In this document: piece by piece, positions 1 through 11,683 of the stretch
Position numbering within the stretch: the stretch's first letter is position 1
How the letters are laid out: every line of letters begins with the position of its first letter
Source: Erpobdella octoculata
Lineage: Eukaryota > Annelida > Clitellata > Hirudinida > Erpobdellidae
NCBI GenBank assembly: GCA_963978895.1
Contig: OZ022238.1
Location: forward strand, 10,224,089-10,288,088
Direction: 5' to 3'
DNA: 64,000 bases
Position numbers and translations under genes: made by a program
Notes under the pieces: generated by a model
What the model was told of the DNA's origin: nothing
What the model saw: only the letters and a program-made list of their open reading frames with translations
Database searches by the model: none

Positions 1-504
1 CTCGTTTGCCCTTTACTGACACTACATGTTTATTCTCATTTGATGGAAAGCCAGCAGCATCTGCCATTCGATCAAAGACTTCTGCAGACCGCAAAGGCAA
101 GAAAACTCTCTTTAGCTGTGGAGATCAGTTCCATAGCAAGAAATACATTGCACGAGCAACCTTGCAACAAAGCAGTGACTGGTGACAGCAAGCTCAGTAT
201 TTTGACAATGGCATTTGAAAAAAAAATCCGACACATCAGCCGGCTGAGTTGGAAGCAATTTCGAGGGTCTGCAAAAATGTTTCTCTGTTGTTTTTGACAA
301 TCATTGCAGTTTTAGCCAGTCCATCTTTGAGCAAGTATTCGCTTTACTGTCTCCCCTCCATATGTGTTTACACAAAATTTTGGCGGAAAAACATACAATT
401 GCTAACATAAGCTAAAAAAGTTTGTCATTTTTATCTCTGATTCCATAGCGTGCGCAACCACTAGATGGAGTTGGTGCAGCCCCGCAACTACGGGGGAGCG
501 AGGA
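1..504. other. Unrecognised sequence at window start
   Basis: I see no protein family here. A short open frame of 85 codons (40-297, plus) does not resemble a family I know and its composition is unremarkable. No splice structure, repeat or terminal inverted repeat was found up to about 450, where the tandem array begins to take shape. Confidence 0.3.
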
Positions 505-877
505 GGAAATCCCCTCTTATAAGGTCTTTCGCACCCCCTGGAAAATTTTAAGATATGTAGTTTTTTGAAACTTATACACCTGTTAACCGTTACACAAATA
601 CATAGCAGGATAAATCAGCCAAATTATAAGATAAGGCAGCGGATTTCGCCCCCCCCCCCTGAAAAATTCTAAGCTATGTATTTCATTGAACTTTATAAAC
701 CTGTAAACAGTTAAACAGGTACATAGCTGGATAAAACAACGTATTTCGCCCCCTCCCAAATTTCTAAGCTATTATGTACCCACTTTTTTGAACTTTATAA
801 ACTTGTTAACCGTTATACAAGTTCATATGTGGATAAGGCAGCGAATTTCGCCTTCCTGAAAAATTCTAAGACATGTA
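505..877. repeat. ~100-bp tandem array, continued at 2021-2200
   Basis: About six diverged units of roughly 100 bp. Each unit has a C-rich block after ATTTCGCCC (near 528, 645, 746, 846, 2068 and 2173), then AAATTCTAAGCTATGTA, then a stretch like AACTTTATAAACCTGTTAAC. The array is interrupted between 877 and 2021 by the GGGGAGA-ended transposon and resumes in register after it, so the array is older than the insertion. Confidence 0.7.
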
Positions 878-2020
878 GGGGAGACCGGGGCATGTTGAAC
901 CACGGGGCATGTTGAACCAGATGGGTAAATTTGCTTATTTATAGAAATTTTTTTGTCAGAGTTTTATAGTTGGGACTAATAATATAAATACAAGTAGCTG
1001 TGTTGATTTGTGATGTTTATGTATGTTAATTTTAAAATAATCGCGATATAAGTGATTTTGCCGGTTTCGAGTAATTTTGAGTCGTTGACGTTATTGTTCT
1101 TTAAAACACAATTGCAAAGAAAGTGAGTAATTTTAAGATACATATTTTTGTTGTGTTTTTATCCAGTAACACAGTACGTGTTTTCTTTCTCGCTTCAGTA
1201 ACATGTTAATCAGCCTACAGTTAAAATACTAGGACCAATACGATTGGGGCATGTTGAACCATTTTGTTAGGGGCACGTTGAACCAACAATATTTTATCAT
1301 GGTGATGATTTGACTTGTTATAATTGTTAGATATTTTATTAGATAATTTTAATAGAAATTTTTGTCAATTATTAGATATTTTTATCAGTTATTAGATTTT
1401 TTTATTAGCTTTTTTGTCTGGGTTTTTCTCAGGGTCATTGCGTGTTCTCACAATAACCTAATAACCTATAATAACCATTCTAAAACACACAAGTTGTTAC
1501 AATAATTACGTGAGCAGCATTAAGCAGCTTTAATTATTTAATCCATAGCGTTTCGTAACACAAGAACTTATTATTATTAATATTAATTATAATAATTACG
1601 CAACTTTTGTAATGAATTAGATGAACTTAAAAACCTCAAATACAACAAAACCAAAAAATTGCGAAATCCGAATTTTATTGGAGATATAAAGTAAAATAGA
1701 AGATTGAAGATAAATCAATTTGACTTAGATAACATTTGTACATTTGAAAATGTTTCATTAGAACAATAACTGCTTAGCAACAGCAGTTATAAAATATTGG
1801 TTCAACGTGCCCCGTTAACGGGGTAAGTTGAACCACATGACGGGCTTGCTAATATTTTCTTCTATGGTCAAGGAAAAATCTTAAAATTAAAAATAATTTT
1901 TGGTATACGTAATAAACATATTTGTTTATAATAATAACCTATTTCAAGATGTTTTACTGCAATAATAAATGTGTACTGAGTTAAGTTATAAAAATTGGTT
2001 CAACATGCCCCGGTCTCCCC
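878..2020. mobile_element. Non-autonomous DNA transposon, GGGGAGA termini, TA target duplication
   Basis: A 1143-bp element with a perfect 25-bp terminal inverted repeat at 878-902 and 1996-2020, starting GGGGAGACCGGGGCATG. It is flanked by TA on both sides (876-877, 2021-2022). A motif like GGGGCATGTTGAACCA recurs about seven times, clustered near both ends and partly inverted (893-920, 1245-1285, 1797-1833, 1996-2012). It has no open frame of note, so transposition would need a transposase supplied elsewhere. I do not assign a superfamily. A second element with the same first seven bases is at 58065-59405. Confidence 0.85.
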
Positions 2021-2200
2021 TACTTTTTGAATTTTATAAACCTGTTAATTTTAGCTAGATAAGGCAGCGTATTTCGCCCTCCCCCCTTTCTGAGAAATTC
2101 TAAGCTAATGAAGTTTTTGAACTTTATAAGCCTGTAAACCGTTATACAGGTACATAGCTGGCTAAAGCAGCGTATTTTGCTCCCTTAAAAAATCTTTGAT

Positions 2201-2756
2201 AGGTACTTTTTACATGCTTTTATTAACTTTCACTTGTCCGGATGTCAATGGGATGTCCGCGAACGTTTAGAAGCTCGGAAGATCATTATAAAATTCACCT
2301 ACTTCAAAAAAATTTATAGTTGGAGTGTTGGGTATCCTAGGTATCTATCACCACACCAGCAATATAGTGTATTTTGTATCCAAAGTGGTTAAACGTATTA
2401 ACGCATCACCGCAAACATCTCAGCAAAACCATGTGGTGCAACTTGTTCTTAGGGCCCACCTATTTAAAAAAAAAATCTAAAATTTTTAAAGCCTTTTTTT
2501 ACTTTTTTTTTAAATCTGATGGCCAGAGTTGCTTTTAGTAAACCACTCACCATTTTAGGTTTGCCCAATAAACCATTATAGAGTTTAGTGGGCATAATAA
2601 TAAAAAAGACTCACTCCAACCTCAAAAACCCAAAATATCAGAATAGATGCTTGAAGTGTACCTATATAAAATTGCAGATTTTTTAAATTAAAAAACAAAA
2701 AAAAATTTATTCTGTAATGCAAATAAATATTTATTATTTAAGATAAATATTTATTA
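2201..2756. other. No gene seen
   Basis: AT-rich sequence with A/T homopolymer runs. No coding, RNA or terminal-repeat signal was recognised. Confidence 0.4.
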
Positions 2757-3653
<897 letters not shown>

Positions 3654-3662
3654 TTTAAGATA

Positions 3663-3790
3663 AATATTTATTATTTTTATTTATGTACTTTTTATTATTT
3701 TTATTTATGTACTTTTTATTATTTTTATTTGTTTACTTTTTATTATTTTTATTTATGTACTTTTTATTATTTTTATTTGTGCACTTTTGT
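3663..3790. repeat. 24-bp minisatellite
   Basis: About five copies of a 24-bp AT-only-like unit, TACTTTTTATTATTTTTATT plus four bases, with one or two substitutions per copy. Confidence 0.8.
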
Positions 3791-4125
3791 TGTTTTATTG
3801 TTATAAACCACCTCCCCTAAAACTAAAGCAACATTGACAAATTTTTAACGAAGGTGCCCAGGAATAAAGATGAATCTAATCTGCTCTAAAACTATCATTA
3901 ATATCCATTACAGTTCCAATCACCGTAACAAAGCAAGATTTTACTATACGGTGTAAAAAAACATTAGCAGGCATATATAAAACTTTTCCAGCCAATGAAA
4001 AGTACAAATCGTGGAAATAAAAAATTAAGTCATAAAAATAATAAACAATATGGGTGCTCCTGATACAACTTGGTTTTACATATAGGTACATTAAACATAA
4101 AACATTTAAATTGTCTTTTCAAATC
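3791..4125. other. No gene seen
   Basis: Plain AT-rich sequence. The only open frame (3876-4091, minus) has no recognisable features. Confidence 0.4.
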
Positions 4126-4133
4126 CCGATATA

Positions 4134-5255
4134 CAGTGGCGTCAATTGCGGAAGTTGCCCCCCCTAAGGTTTTAACCAAAAAAAATTGTTTTAGAAAATA
4201 AATAGTTACAAAGTTTTTGGAGAAGATTTTGACGAAGTTTCTTGAAAAGTAGCCTCGAATACTCCCTTCCTGTCATCTACTCTTTTGTGAGAAAAGTGTT
4301 TTAAGTTTGGAATTTTTTAAGCAGATATCAAAGCTAGATGCATGATTTTGGGAACATGGAGCAGCGCCTTGCATTAGCAAATAGGCAGCATGCATTTTAT
4401 AATTTTAGTTTATTGATTTTCATTTAAAGACATTAAAATGTTTGTAAAGACAACTATTTTTTCACAATGTGTTTTTCTATTTCATCAGTGTAACCTAAAA
4501 AATTGTACTCACAAAGCATTGATCAGAGTTGGTACCAAACTAGAGCCTTGCACGGGACGTGTTCGGTGCGGGACTTTATGTAAGGGTTACAAAACGGATT
4601 GGGCTAGATCAAAATTAGGATGGGTCGAGGCTATTTAGCTGAGCCATGGATTTTGTGGTAATGAAAATGAACAGGACGGGCTTGGGATTTTGTATCTATA
4701 TAACGGGTCAGGTTTAAAAAAAATCGGTCTGTGCAGGGATTTGAGAAATACATAGGCACATTTGGTTAGGCTGCTTACACCAATATTAACACAAGTTTAA
4801 AAAATAGGTCAAGACAACCCAGTAACTGCAGTGGCGTAGCTAGAGTTTTTGGCACCCTGGGTAAAGTCTTAGGAATACGCCCCTAGAAAGTCTGTAAATT
4901 GTTTCACCAAACAGAGATGATGATTGGGTGGAGCAATTGTACTTTTCCAAAATTTTTGTGAAAACCTTAAACACTTTTACTTCCAAAATTAGCTGATGAA
5001 CGGGGGCACAGATGTGGGTACTCACATAAATCCGTCACTGGCTACAACTTACCTTTTTCTCCAGTCCCAGTTTTTTCGGAAAAAAGTGTATAAAGTTTTA
5101 ATAAATTTTCTGAAAAGTCTTTATGACTACTCCCTCCCCGTCTATCTGTTATTTTTGGAAGAAAAATAAAGCATTAAAAAATCAAATTTTGGAATCTGTA
5201 GGTTTTATAAATTTTTTTGCCCCCCCCCTAAGGTTTTGCTGAAATGACGCCCCTG
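4134..5255. mobile_element. Non-autonomous hAT-type transposon with 8-bp TSD
   Basis: Starts CAGTGGCGTCAATT and ends as the reverse complement of CAGGGGCGTCATTT. It is flanked by a perfect 8-bp direct repeat CCGATATA (4126-4133 and 5256-5263). Each end has a poly-C block next to the motif CCTAAGGTTTT. No transposase frame is present. A second CAGTGGCG start near 4829 and a matching end near 5040 suggest a smaller element nested inside, but that one has no clear target duplication. Confidence 0.85.
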
Positions 5256-5266
5256 CCGATATAATT

Positions 5267-5886
5267 TTAGTGTTTTTTAACCATTTTCATTTCCCCCCTC
5301 TTTAGCGATAGCTCTCCCCCCAGAGCATGACGTCTAGTTGCGGGGCTTAGTTGGTGATTATAGCAGTTCATGTACGAAATTCGGCGGCCCATTGTGTGTT
5401 GCAATATTTTCTGGACACTTCCTTTCCCGCCGCTCATTATACTTGGCTCCGTCATAACATTGACTCAAAATTCGATCGGGGTCCTGCTGCTGAGCCTGAA
5501 GGTCTGAACGTGTTAGGCTTTTAGCATCTAACTCACTAGCCTTGATCATTGAGATCATGTGCTCTACTGCTTTCCACCGCGCACATAGCGAATGACAATT
5601 GACATATCCTCAACATTGCACTGATCTCGAGTTTCGTCGCACTTGATCTAATGTCAGAATCTTTGCATTCTTCGTCAGTCACAATTTGTACCATCTGTGC
5701 CATCAATTCGATTACATCATTTTGGATAAGAGACGATATGTACTTGGCATTTTGAGGCATGTTTTGTGAAATCTTACCCAATTTATAATCTTTCGCCATT
5801 GCAAATTCTAACAACCTACATTTTTTTAACTGGACAGCAATAAAAAAAACTCGGGGGGGGGGGGGGCTGATTGAGCTGGGGGCCAA
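5267..5886 (-). pseudogene. hAT transposase remnant (ZMYM1/DUF4371-like)
   Basis: Three broken minus-strand frames together resemble the DUF4371/ZMYM1-like hAT transposase. The upstream part (5536-5886) contains VQIVTDEECKDSDIRS. A middle part (5358-5558) has ILSQCYDGA, a hallmark of the RNase-H-like core of this family. The last part (5267-5455) has MSGGKGSVQKI and NCYNHQL, matching the block that follows it. Frame changes and stops between the parts mean it is dead. The 4134-5255 hAT element inserted right beside it. Confidence 0.7.
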
Positions 5887-6194
5887 ACAAAAACTGGGAA
5901 CCTGAACAGAACTGGGGGCCTAGGCCCTCCGGCCTCATAGCTGGTTACGGCTATGGTGCATGGTGCGTAGATAATTTTTTCAAAGATTTCTATTTTTTCC
6001 TCCCAAAATAGCTACGGTCATTTTCTAGAAACCAGGTATTTCACCCAATAAATGTAAATTGATACTCTGGTAAGGGATGCATTTTTACATCCCTCCCTGC
6101 TTGTACCTACGTATTTATATAGATACTAGAGATAGCCCGTCAAAAATGACGTCGCCCGTTCAGTAGTAAACAAAATTATATATATATATATATA
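5887..6194. other. No gene seen; possible hAT end
   Basis: A G-rich run at about 5852-5870 and the block GCCTCATAGCTGGTTACGGC (about 5930-5949) look like the outer end of the hAT remnant to the left. The rest is unremarkable up to a short (TA)n tract. Confidence 0.35.
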
Positions 6195-6358
6195 CTAGTG
6201 GGGGCACCCGGCGTTGCCCGGGGTTTTTAGAGGTTTACCTAATGCGTTTCTTTTTCGCTACCGTTTCCTTCCCGCTTGCGCTACCGCTCCCGGTCGTTAT
6301 CCGTTCCCTGTCGCTTTCCCGCTCATTTTTCGCTCTCAGTCCCCCCCTAGATCCAATT
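6195..6358 (-). mobile_element. Helitron family A, 3' end (minus)
   Basis: Read on the minus strand this ends CCCGGGCAACGCCGGGTG then CCCCCACTAG, the family A hairpin plus CTAG. The body is the CCGTTTCCTTCCCGC-type sequence of the family. It runs into the (ACAT)n tract and its 5' end is not identifiable. Confidence 0.7.
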
Positions 6359-6782
6359 CTACATACATAAATACATACATACATACATACATACATACAT
6401 ACATACATACATACATACATACATACATACATACATACATACATACATACATACATACATACATACATACATACATACATACATACATACATACATACAT
6501 ACATACATACATACATACATACATACATACATACATACATACATACATACATACATACATACATACATACATACATACATACATACATACATACATACAT
6601 ACATACATACATACATACATACATACATACATACATACATACATACATACATACATACATACATACATACATACATACATACATACATACATACATACAT
6701 ACATACATACATACATACATACATACATACATACATACATACATACATACATACATACATACATACATACATACATACATAC
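6359..6782. repeat. (ACAT)n microsatellite, left part
   Basis: About 420 bp of almost uninterrupted ACAT repeats. The tract continues at 11684-12033 on the other side of the Gypsy insertion, so the pre-insertion tract was about 775 bp. Long repetitive frames read from it (YIHT, MYVC) are artefacts. Confidence 0.95.
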
Positions 6783-6828
6783 TGTTATATATATATATGT
6801 TTGTTTAAATATATATATATGGGCGTAT

Positions 6829-6880
<52 letters not shown>

Positions 6881-7043
6881 GTATATATATATAGATCAGT
6901 TTTTATTCTATTTCCTTCTTTATTATATCATAAGCAAACAAATTTATATTAAGAATAGATAATCAGAAAGATCTAGTAAGTGTTAGCAGCCACTTAAGTA
7001 GATTATATTATTACCATTTAATTAGAATAATAAAGATATAACA
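6783..7043 (+). repeat. 5' LTR of Gypsy element
   Basis: 261 bp, from TGTTATATATAT to GATATAACA. It differs from the 3' LTR only in the number of TA units. An internal AT-rich block and an AATAAT-rich end are present; I cannot place the transcription start. Confidence 0.95.
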
Positions 7044-7044
7044 T

Positions 7045-7055
7045 TGACGACGAGG
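7045..7055 (+). promoter_or_regulatory. Candidate primer-binding site
   Basis: TGACGACGAGG begins two bases after the 5' LTR, where a reverse-transcription primer site is expected. It resembles the TGGCGACGAGG-type sites known from related Gypsy elements. The matching tRNA was not checked. Confidence 0.5.
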
Positions 7056-10000
7056 ATGTCAAAGGACCAAGATTCAAACATAGCACAATTGCTTAAGTTT
7101 CTAATTGAAAAAGAGGCTCGAGAAAAAGAAGAAACACTTGAGAGGGAAGCTCGAGAAAAAGAAGAGAAATTTGAGAGGGAAGCTCGAGAAAAAGAAGAGA
7201 AACTTGAGAGGGAAGCTCGAGAAAAAGAAGAAAAGAGAATTGAAAAAGAAGAAACTGAAAAAAAATTTCTTCAGCTAATCTCAATGATACAGGACAATAA
7301 TTCCGTCAAAGTAAGACCAGACCTCTACAAACGAATTGAGCAATTTGTTTACGATCCAGATCAAGGCCTTACATTCACTGATTGGATTGGGCGATTTGAA
7401 GAAGCTGTTCAGTCAGTCGGAGGCGAATCAATGAGCGATAAAGAAAAAAGAGCAACTCTGACCGGGAAGCTTCAACAAAACGAATACACACTACTTAAGG
7501 GTAGTATATTGCCGAGAACAATCGAGAATCTAAACTATGAAGAGACAAAAGGTTGGTTAGAAAAACTGTTTGGCAATAAAAAAAGCATTCATCAAAGACG
7601 GTTTGATTTTGAAAACGTCCATATAAGGGACTCAGAGACTTTCAGGGCATTTGGCACAAGGGTGAACAGGCTGTGCAACGAAGCACAATGGGAAAATTTT
7701 ACAAAAGAAGCCAGTATGTTCTTACATTTTATATGGGGATTGAAAGATCCGAAATATTTAAACATTAAGCACAAATTACTGCTCAGGGTAGAACAAGAGT
7801 GCTCACTGGAAGAACTTATTGAAGAATGTGAAAAGATAAAACTGTTACATACAGAACAAATGATGATTTCAGAAACCTTAGTTAATAAGGTTAATCACTA
7901 TACAGAGAAATCACCTAAAAAATCTTCCAGCCAAGAAATCCGGGGTTCATCCTTAAACAAAAATGTTTGTTTTCGCTGTGGAAAACCGGGACATTTTGCT
8001 GCCAACTGCAGAACTGATGATAGAAGTCCCAAAAGATTTTTCAGTAGAAAGAGAAGTCCAAGTTTAAGGAGGAGTCCAAGTCCGTCGTATAGGCGACACG
8101 AAATATGGCAAGTCAGAACAATTCCCAGCAAGCGAACAGTTATAGCAGCCAATAGAAGATACACCACTGTGAAATTTGGTGATGTCGAAATTAGGATGCA
8201 ACTGGACTCCGGAGCCGATGTCACAATCATCAGTACAAAAACTTGGGTGAAGATTGGTTCACCACGGCTAGATAAGGCAACAAAAAAAATTGGTGCTGCA
8301 AACGGTACTGAAATTCAAGTACTAGGTGAATTTCAAACCAAGTTTTCGTGCGCAGGATTCACAGGCAATGGACGCTGTTTTGTGGCCAAAAATACGACAC
8401 AGCTTCTAGGAATTGAATGGATGGATCAACTTCCACCAATGATAAAAGCGTTTGATGCAATCTGTTGTTCTGTTGCAGAAAAGCCTTCGCAGGAAGAAAC
8501 CAGTTTAGCTGTTCGTTTACAAACAGAGTTTCCAAATGTTTTCAAGGAAGAATTGGGCCATTGCAGTAAAAAGAAGGCAAGATTGCTCCTTAAGTCAGAG
8601 TCTCAGCCAAAATTTTGCAGACCACGAAAAATACCTTTTGCTTACGAAGAAATAACCATTAGGGAACTTGAAAGACTGGTCAATGTAGGAGTTCTTAAAA
8701 GAGTTGAATACAGTCACTGGGCGGCACCGATTGTGGTTGTTCCAAAGAAAAGCGGAACGGTGCGCATCTGTGCTGATTTTAAAACAGGCCTTAACGACGC
8801 GCTTGAGATGCACCAACATCCACTTCCAACACCGGATGAAATTTTTTCAAAATTAAACCAAGGAGCTTGGTTTACTCAAGTAGATTTTGCTGATGCATAT
8901 CTACAGTTGGAAATGGATGAATCGTCAAAAGAGCTCGTTACGATCAACACTCCTAAAGGTCTATATCAGTACCAGAGACTTCCCTTTGGAGTAAAAAGTG
9001 CACCAGGTATTTTCCAGGAAACAATGGATAATTTAACTTCAGGGTTAAAAGGTTGTGCAGCTTACCTGGACGATGTAATTGTGACCGGCACAACATTGGA
9101 AGAACACAATATGAATGTTCTTGAACTATTCAAACGGATTTCAGATTTTGGTTTTAGAGTCAAGATGGACAAGTGCTCTTTTGCCAAGAAAGAGATTAAA
9201 TTTCTAGGTCATATTATCAGCAAAGAAGGCCAAAAACCAGACCCAGAAAAAATAACAGCAATTGTAGAAATGCCCCCACCAAAAGACAGGAAACAGTTAA
9301 AATCGTTTTTGGGTATGGTTAGTTACTATTCTGTTTTTGTACCAAAGATGAGACAAATGAGAGGCCCACTAGATGAATTGGAAAAAAATGAGAAATTTGA
9401 ATGGTTAAGAGTACACCAGGAATCTTTCACAAACCTTAAGAAGGTGTTACAATCAAATTTATTGCTGACGCATTATGATCCCAAAAGAGACATCGTAATA
9501 GCTGCTGATGCATGTGAATACGGAATTGGAGCAGTGATTTCACACCGATTTCGTAATGGAACAGAAAAAGCAGTCGCTCATGCAGGCCGGGCGCTGACCC
9601 AAGCAGAAAAGAATTACGGCCAAATAGAAAAAGAAGCTTTAGCCCTAGTTTTTGCAGTAAGGAAATTCCATAGATTTGTTTACGGAAGGCGGTTTACGCT
9701 TTTGACCGATCACAAGCCTCTCTTGTCAGTATTTGGTTCAAAAAAAGGAATATCTGCACACGCTGCAAACAGACTACAGAGATGGGAGCTGATACTTTTA
9801 GCTTATGATTTTGAGATCGAATATCGACGAACAGCAAATTTTGGTCAAGCTGATGCCTTATCAAGACTCATTGATTCCAAAAAAACAACAGGAAATGAGG
9901 ATTTGATAATAGCAGGTGTAAACGAAGACATCACAATGATACAAGAGGATACGATGAGACCTGTTAGTAAGAAAGATATTCAAATTATGACAGAAGAAGA

Positions 10001-10832
10001 CTCTGAACTCAGAGAGTTAAGTGAGATCATTAAAAAAGGATTTTGGCCAAAAGTTAAACCTAGATCAAACTGGAATGCATTCCAAAGTAAAGCAACTGAT
10101 TTGACTTTACATGATGGCGTTCTATTTATGGGTGTAAGAGCAGTAATTCCAAAAAAACTGCAACAGCGTATATTGAGGATGCTACATCAGGGCCATCCAG
10201 GAATTACGAGAATGAAAATGCTGGCCAGACAGTCAGTGTATTGGCATGGAATCGATAGAGATATTGAAAGTATGGTGAAAACCTGTGATGCATGTCAAAA
10301 AGCAGCTAAAATGCCTATAAAAAACACGTTGTCACCATGGCCTGAACCATCACAGGCCTGGGAGAGAATTCACATTGATTTTGCGGGACCAATGGAGAAT
10401 TCAATGTTTCTGGTTGTTGTGGACGCATATTCAAAATGGCCAGAAATAATACAAATGAGTACGGCTACCTCAACAACGACCATTCGCGAGCTGAACAGAA
10501 TGTTTGCTCGGTATGGATTTCCCAAGACATTGGTATCAGATAACGGAACACAATTTACTTCTATGGAATTTGAAAGATTTTGTCAGTCAAAATTTATCAG
10601 TCATATCCGAATACCTCCTTTTCATCCACAAAGTAATGGTCAAGCAGAAAGATTTGTTGATACTTTCAAAAGAACCATACAAAAGCTAAAAGGTGAAGGA
10701 ATTACCGAGGAATTAGTGCAAAAGTTTTTGTTGTGTTATAGATCTACACCATGCCCATCTAGTCCACATCAAAAATCTCCCGCAGAAAATTTTTTGGGAA
10801 GACAAATTAGAACACCACTATCAGACTTATAA
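7056..10832 (+). CDS. Gag-Pol polyprotein (Ty3/Gypsy), ends at an in-frame stop
   Basis: I start at the ATG at 7056; the frame is open slightly further upstream from a TTG that abuts the LTR. Order of parts, in codons from 7044: a charged coiled coil with repeated EREAREKEE units (about 27-75), a capsid-like region, a CCHC zinc knuckle CFRCGKPGHFAANC (about 307), an aspartic protease with DSG instead of DTG (about 386), reverse transcriptase with the YLDD box (about 674), RNase H with DACEYG and TDHKP (about 819 and 888), and integrase with an HHCC finger (about 1047-1085) and the catalytic D, D, E (about 1111, 1166, 1201). Gag and pol are in one frame. TAA at 10830-10832 stops the protein just after the integrase core, and the same frame stays open beyond it. 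The sequence resembles K02A2.6-type pol proteins of Mag-like elements. Confidence 0.93.
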   Translation: MSKDQDSNIAQLLKFLIEKEAREKEETLEREAREKEEKFEREAREKEEKLEREAREKEEKRIEKEETEKKFLQLISMIQDNNSVKVRPDLYKRIEQFVYDPDQGLTFTDWIGRFEEAVQSVGGESMSDKEKRATLTGKLQQNEYTLLKGSILPRTIENLNYEETKGWLEKLFGNKKSIHQRRFDFENVHIRDSETFRAFGTRVNRLCNEAQWENFTKEASMFLHFIWGLKDPKYLNIKHKLLLRVEQECSLEELIEECEKIKLLHTEQMMISETLVNKVNHYTEKSPKKSSSQEIRGSSLNKNVCFRCGKPGHFAANCRTDDRSPKRFFSRKRSPSLRRSPSPSYRRHEIWQVRTIPSKRTVIAANRRYTTVKFGDVEIRMQLDSGADVTIISTKTWVKIGSPRLDKATKKIGAANGTEIQVLGEFQTKFSCAGFTGNGRCFVAKNTTQLLGIEWMDQLPPMIKAFDAICCSVAEKPSQEETSLAVRLQTEFPNVFKEELGHCSKKKARLLLKSESQPKFCRPRKIPFAYEEITIRELERLVNVGVLKRVEYSHWAAPIVVVPKKSGTVRICADFKTGLNDALEMHQHPLPTPDEIFSKLNQGAWFTQVDFADAYLQLEMDESSKELVTINTPKGLYQYQRLPFGVKSAPGIFQETMDNLTSGLKGCAAYLDDVIVTGTTLEEHNMNVLELFKRISDFGFRVKMDKCSFAKKEIKFLGHIISKEGQKPDPEKITAIVEMPPPKDRKQLKSFLGMVSYYSVFVPKMRQMRGPLDELEKNEKFEWLRVHQESFTNLKKVLQSNLLLTHYDPKRDIVIAADACEYGIGAVISHRFRNGTEKAVAHAGRALTQAEKNYGQIEKEALALVFAVRKFHRFVYGRRFTLLTDHKPLLSVFGSKKGISAHAANRLQRWELILLAYDFEIEYRRTANFGQADALSRLIDSKKTTGNEDLIIAGVNEDITMIQEDTMRPVSKKDIQIMTEEDSELRELSEIIKKGFWPKVKPRSNWNAFQSKATDLTLHDGVLFMGVRAVIPKKLQQRILRMLHQGHPGITRMKMLARQSVYWHGIDRDIESMVKTCDACQKAAKMPIKNTLSPWPEPSQAWERIHIDFAGPMENSMFLVVVDAYSKWPEIIQMSTATSTTTIRELNRMFARYGFPKTLVSDNGTQFTSMEFERFCQSKFISHIRIPPFHPQSNGQAERFVDTFKRTIQKLKGEGITEELVQKFLLCYRSTPCPSSPHQKSPAENFLGRQIRTPLSDL

Positions 10833-11423
10833 CTAAGTACTAAAAAAGACAAAAAGCATTCAGAAAAAAAGTCTTGCATGAAGAGACAGTTCGACGAAAG
10901 GAATGGGGCAAGACCGAGAGTTTTTAAAGAACAAGATGCGGTGTACGCTAGAGATTATAAAAATCCAAACCATCCCAGATGGATACCAGGGAAGATTTTA
11001 AAAAGAATTGGAAAAACGGTTTACGAAGTCGAGATTGACAGAAGGATTACAAAAAGGCATACAAATCAATTAAGACCAAGGAATTTAGATTGGGCACTTA
11101 AAGAAATGTTTCAGACTTTCGACATGCCAGTGCCCCTTCAAGATAAAAGTGATAAAGAGAAAGCCCCGGTAAGAATTGTGTTCCCAGAAGAGGAAGAGAT
11201 GTTGGAACCAGACATAAACGCAACCCCTCGGCTTACGGAGAATGAGGATGGAGAGAATAGACAAGGAGACCATGTTCCAAGCCATATAGATAATGAAGCC
11301 AATCCGGAGGAATTGTCACACATTCCAACAGGAATAGAACCAGAGGCAAGACCTAAACGTTATTGCAACCCTCCAAAACGGATAGTACTGGACCCCAGTA
11401 GAAAATCATATAATTTTCTATAA
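10833..11423 (+). CDS. Integrase C-terminal part, same frame after the stop
   Basis: Open in the same frame as the gag-pol ORF directly after the TAA, with a first internal ATG at 10878. It contains the basic KRQFDERNG region and a GKILKRIGKTVYEVEI stretch of the kind seen in the C-terminal DNA-binding part of Gypsy integrases. An acidic tail follows. The TAA that ends it overlaps the polypurine tract. One nonsense change, or readthrough, would explain the split; the sequence cannot tell which. Confidence 0.85.
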   Translation, partial: LSTKKDKKHSEKKSCMKRQFDERNGARPRVFKEQDAVYARDYKNPNHPRWIPGKILKRIGKTVYEVEIDRRITKRHTNQLRPRNLDWALKEMFQTFDMPVPLQDKSDKEKAPVRIVFPEEEEMLEPDINATPRLTENEDGENRQGDHVPSHIDNEANPEELSHIPTGIEPEARPKRYCNPPKRIVLDPSRKSYNFL

Positions 11424-11434
11424 AGAGGGGGAGG
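11422..11434 (+). promoter_or_regulatory. Polypurine tract
   Basis: AAAGAGGGGGAGG lies directly against the TG of the 3' LTR, the position used to prime plus-strand synthesis. Confidence 0.85.
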
Positions 11435-11683
11435 TGTTATATATATATGTTTGTTTAAATATATATATATGGGCGTATATATATATGTATATGTATATAT
11501 ATATATATGTATATATATATGTATATATATATAGATCAGTTTTTATTCTATTTCCTTCTTTATTATATCATAAGCAAACAAATTTATATTAAGAATAGAT
11601 AATCAGAAAGATCTAGTAAGTGTTAGCAGCCACTTAAGTAGATTATATTATTACCATTTAATTAGAATAATAAAGATATAACA
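11435..11683 (+). repeat. 3' LTR of Gypsy element
   Basis: 249 bp, TGTTAT...ATAACA, twelve bases shorter than the 5' LTR because of fewer TA units. Confidence 0.95.

Larger units (their letters stand above)
6783..11683 (+). mobile_element. Ty3/Gypsy LTR retrotransposon, nearly complete
   Basis: A 4.9-kb element bounded by LTRs with TG...CA ends (6783-7043 and 11435-11683) and a 5-bp target duplication CATAC (6778-6782, 11684-11688). The duplication is inside a tetranucleotide repeat, so its length is less certain than usual. A primer-binding-site-like stretch follows the 5' LTR and a purine tract precedes the 3' LTR. Outside a (TA)n stretch the two LTRs appear identical, which implies recent insertion. 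The one evident defect is an in-frame TAA at 10830-10832. Confidence 0.95.

Noticed and set aside
40..297. 85-codon frame at the window start
   Set aside because: No recognised domain and no supporting splice sites.
6235..6894. MYVC / YIHT repeat ORFs
   Set aside because: Translations of the (ACAT)n microsatellite. No codon bias or flanking gene structure.
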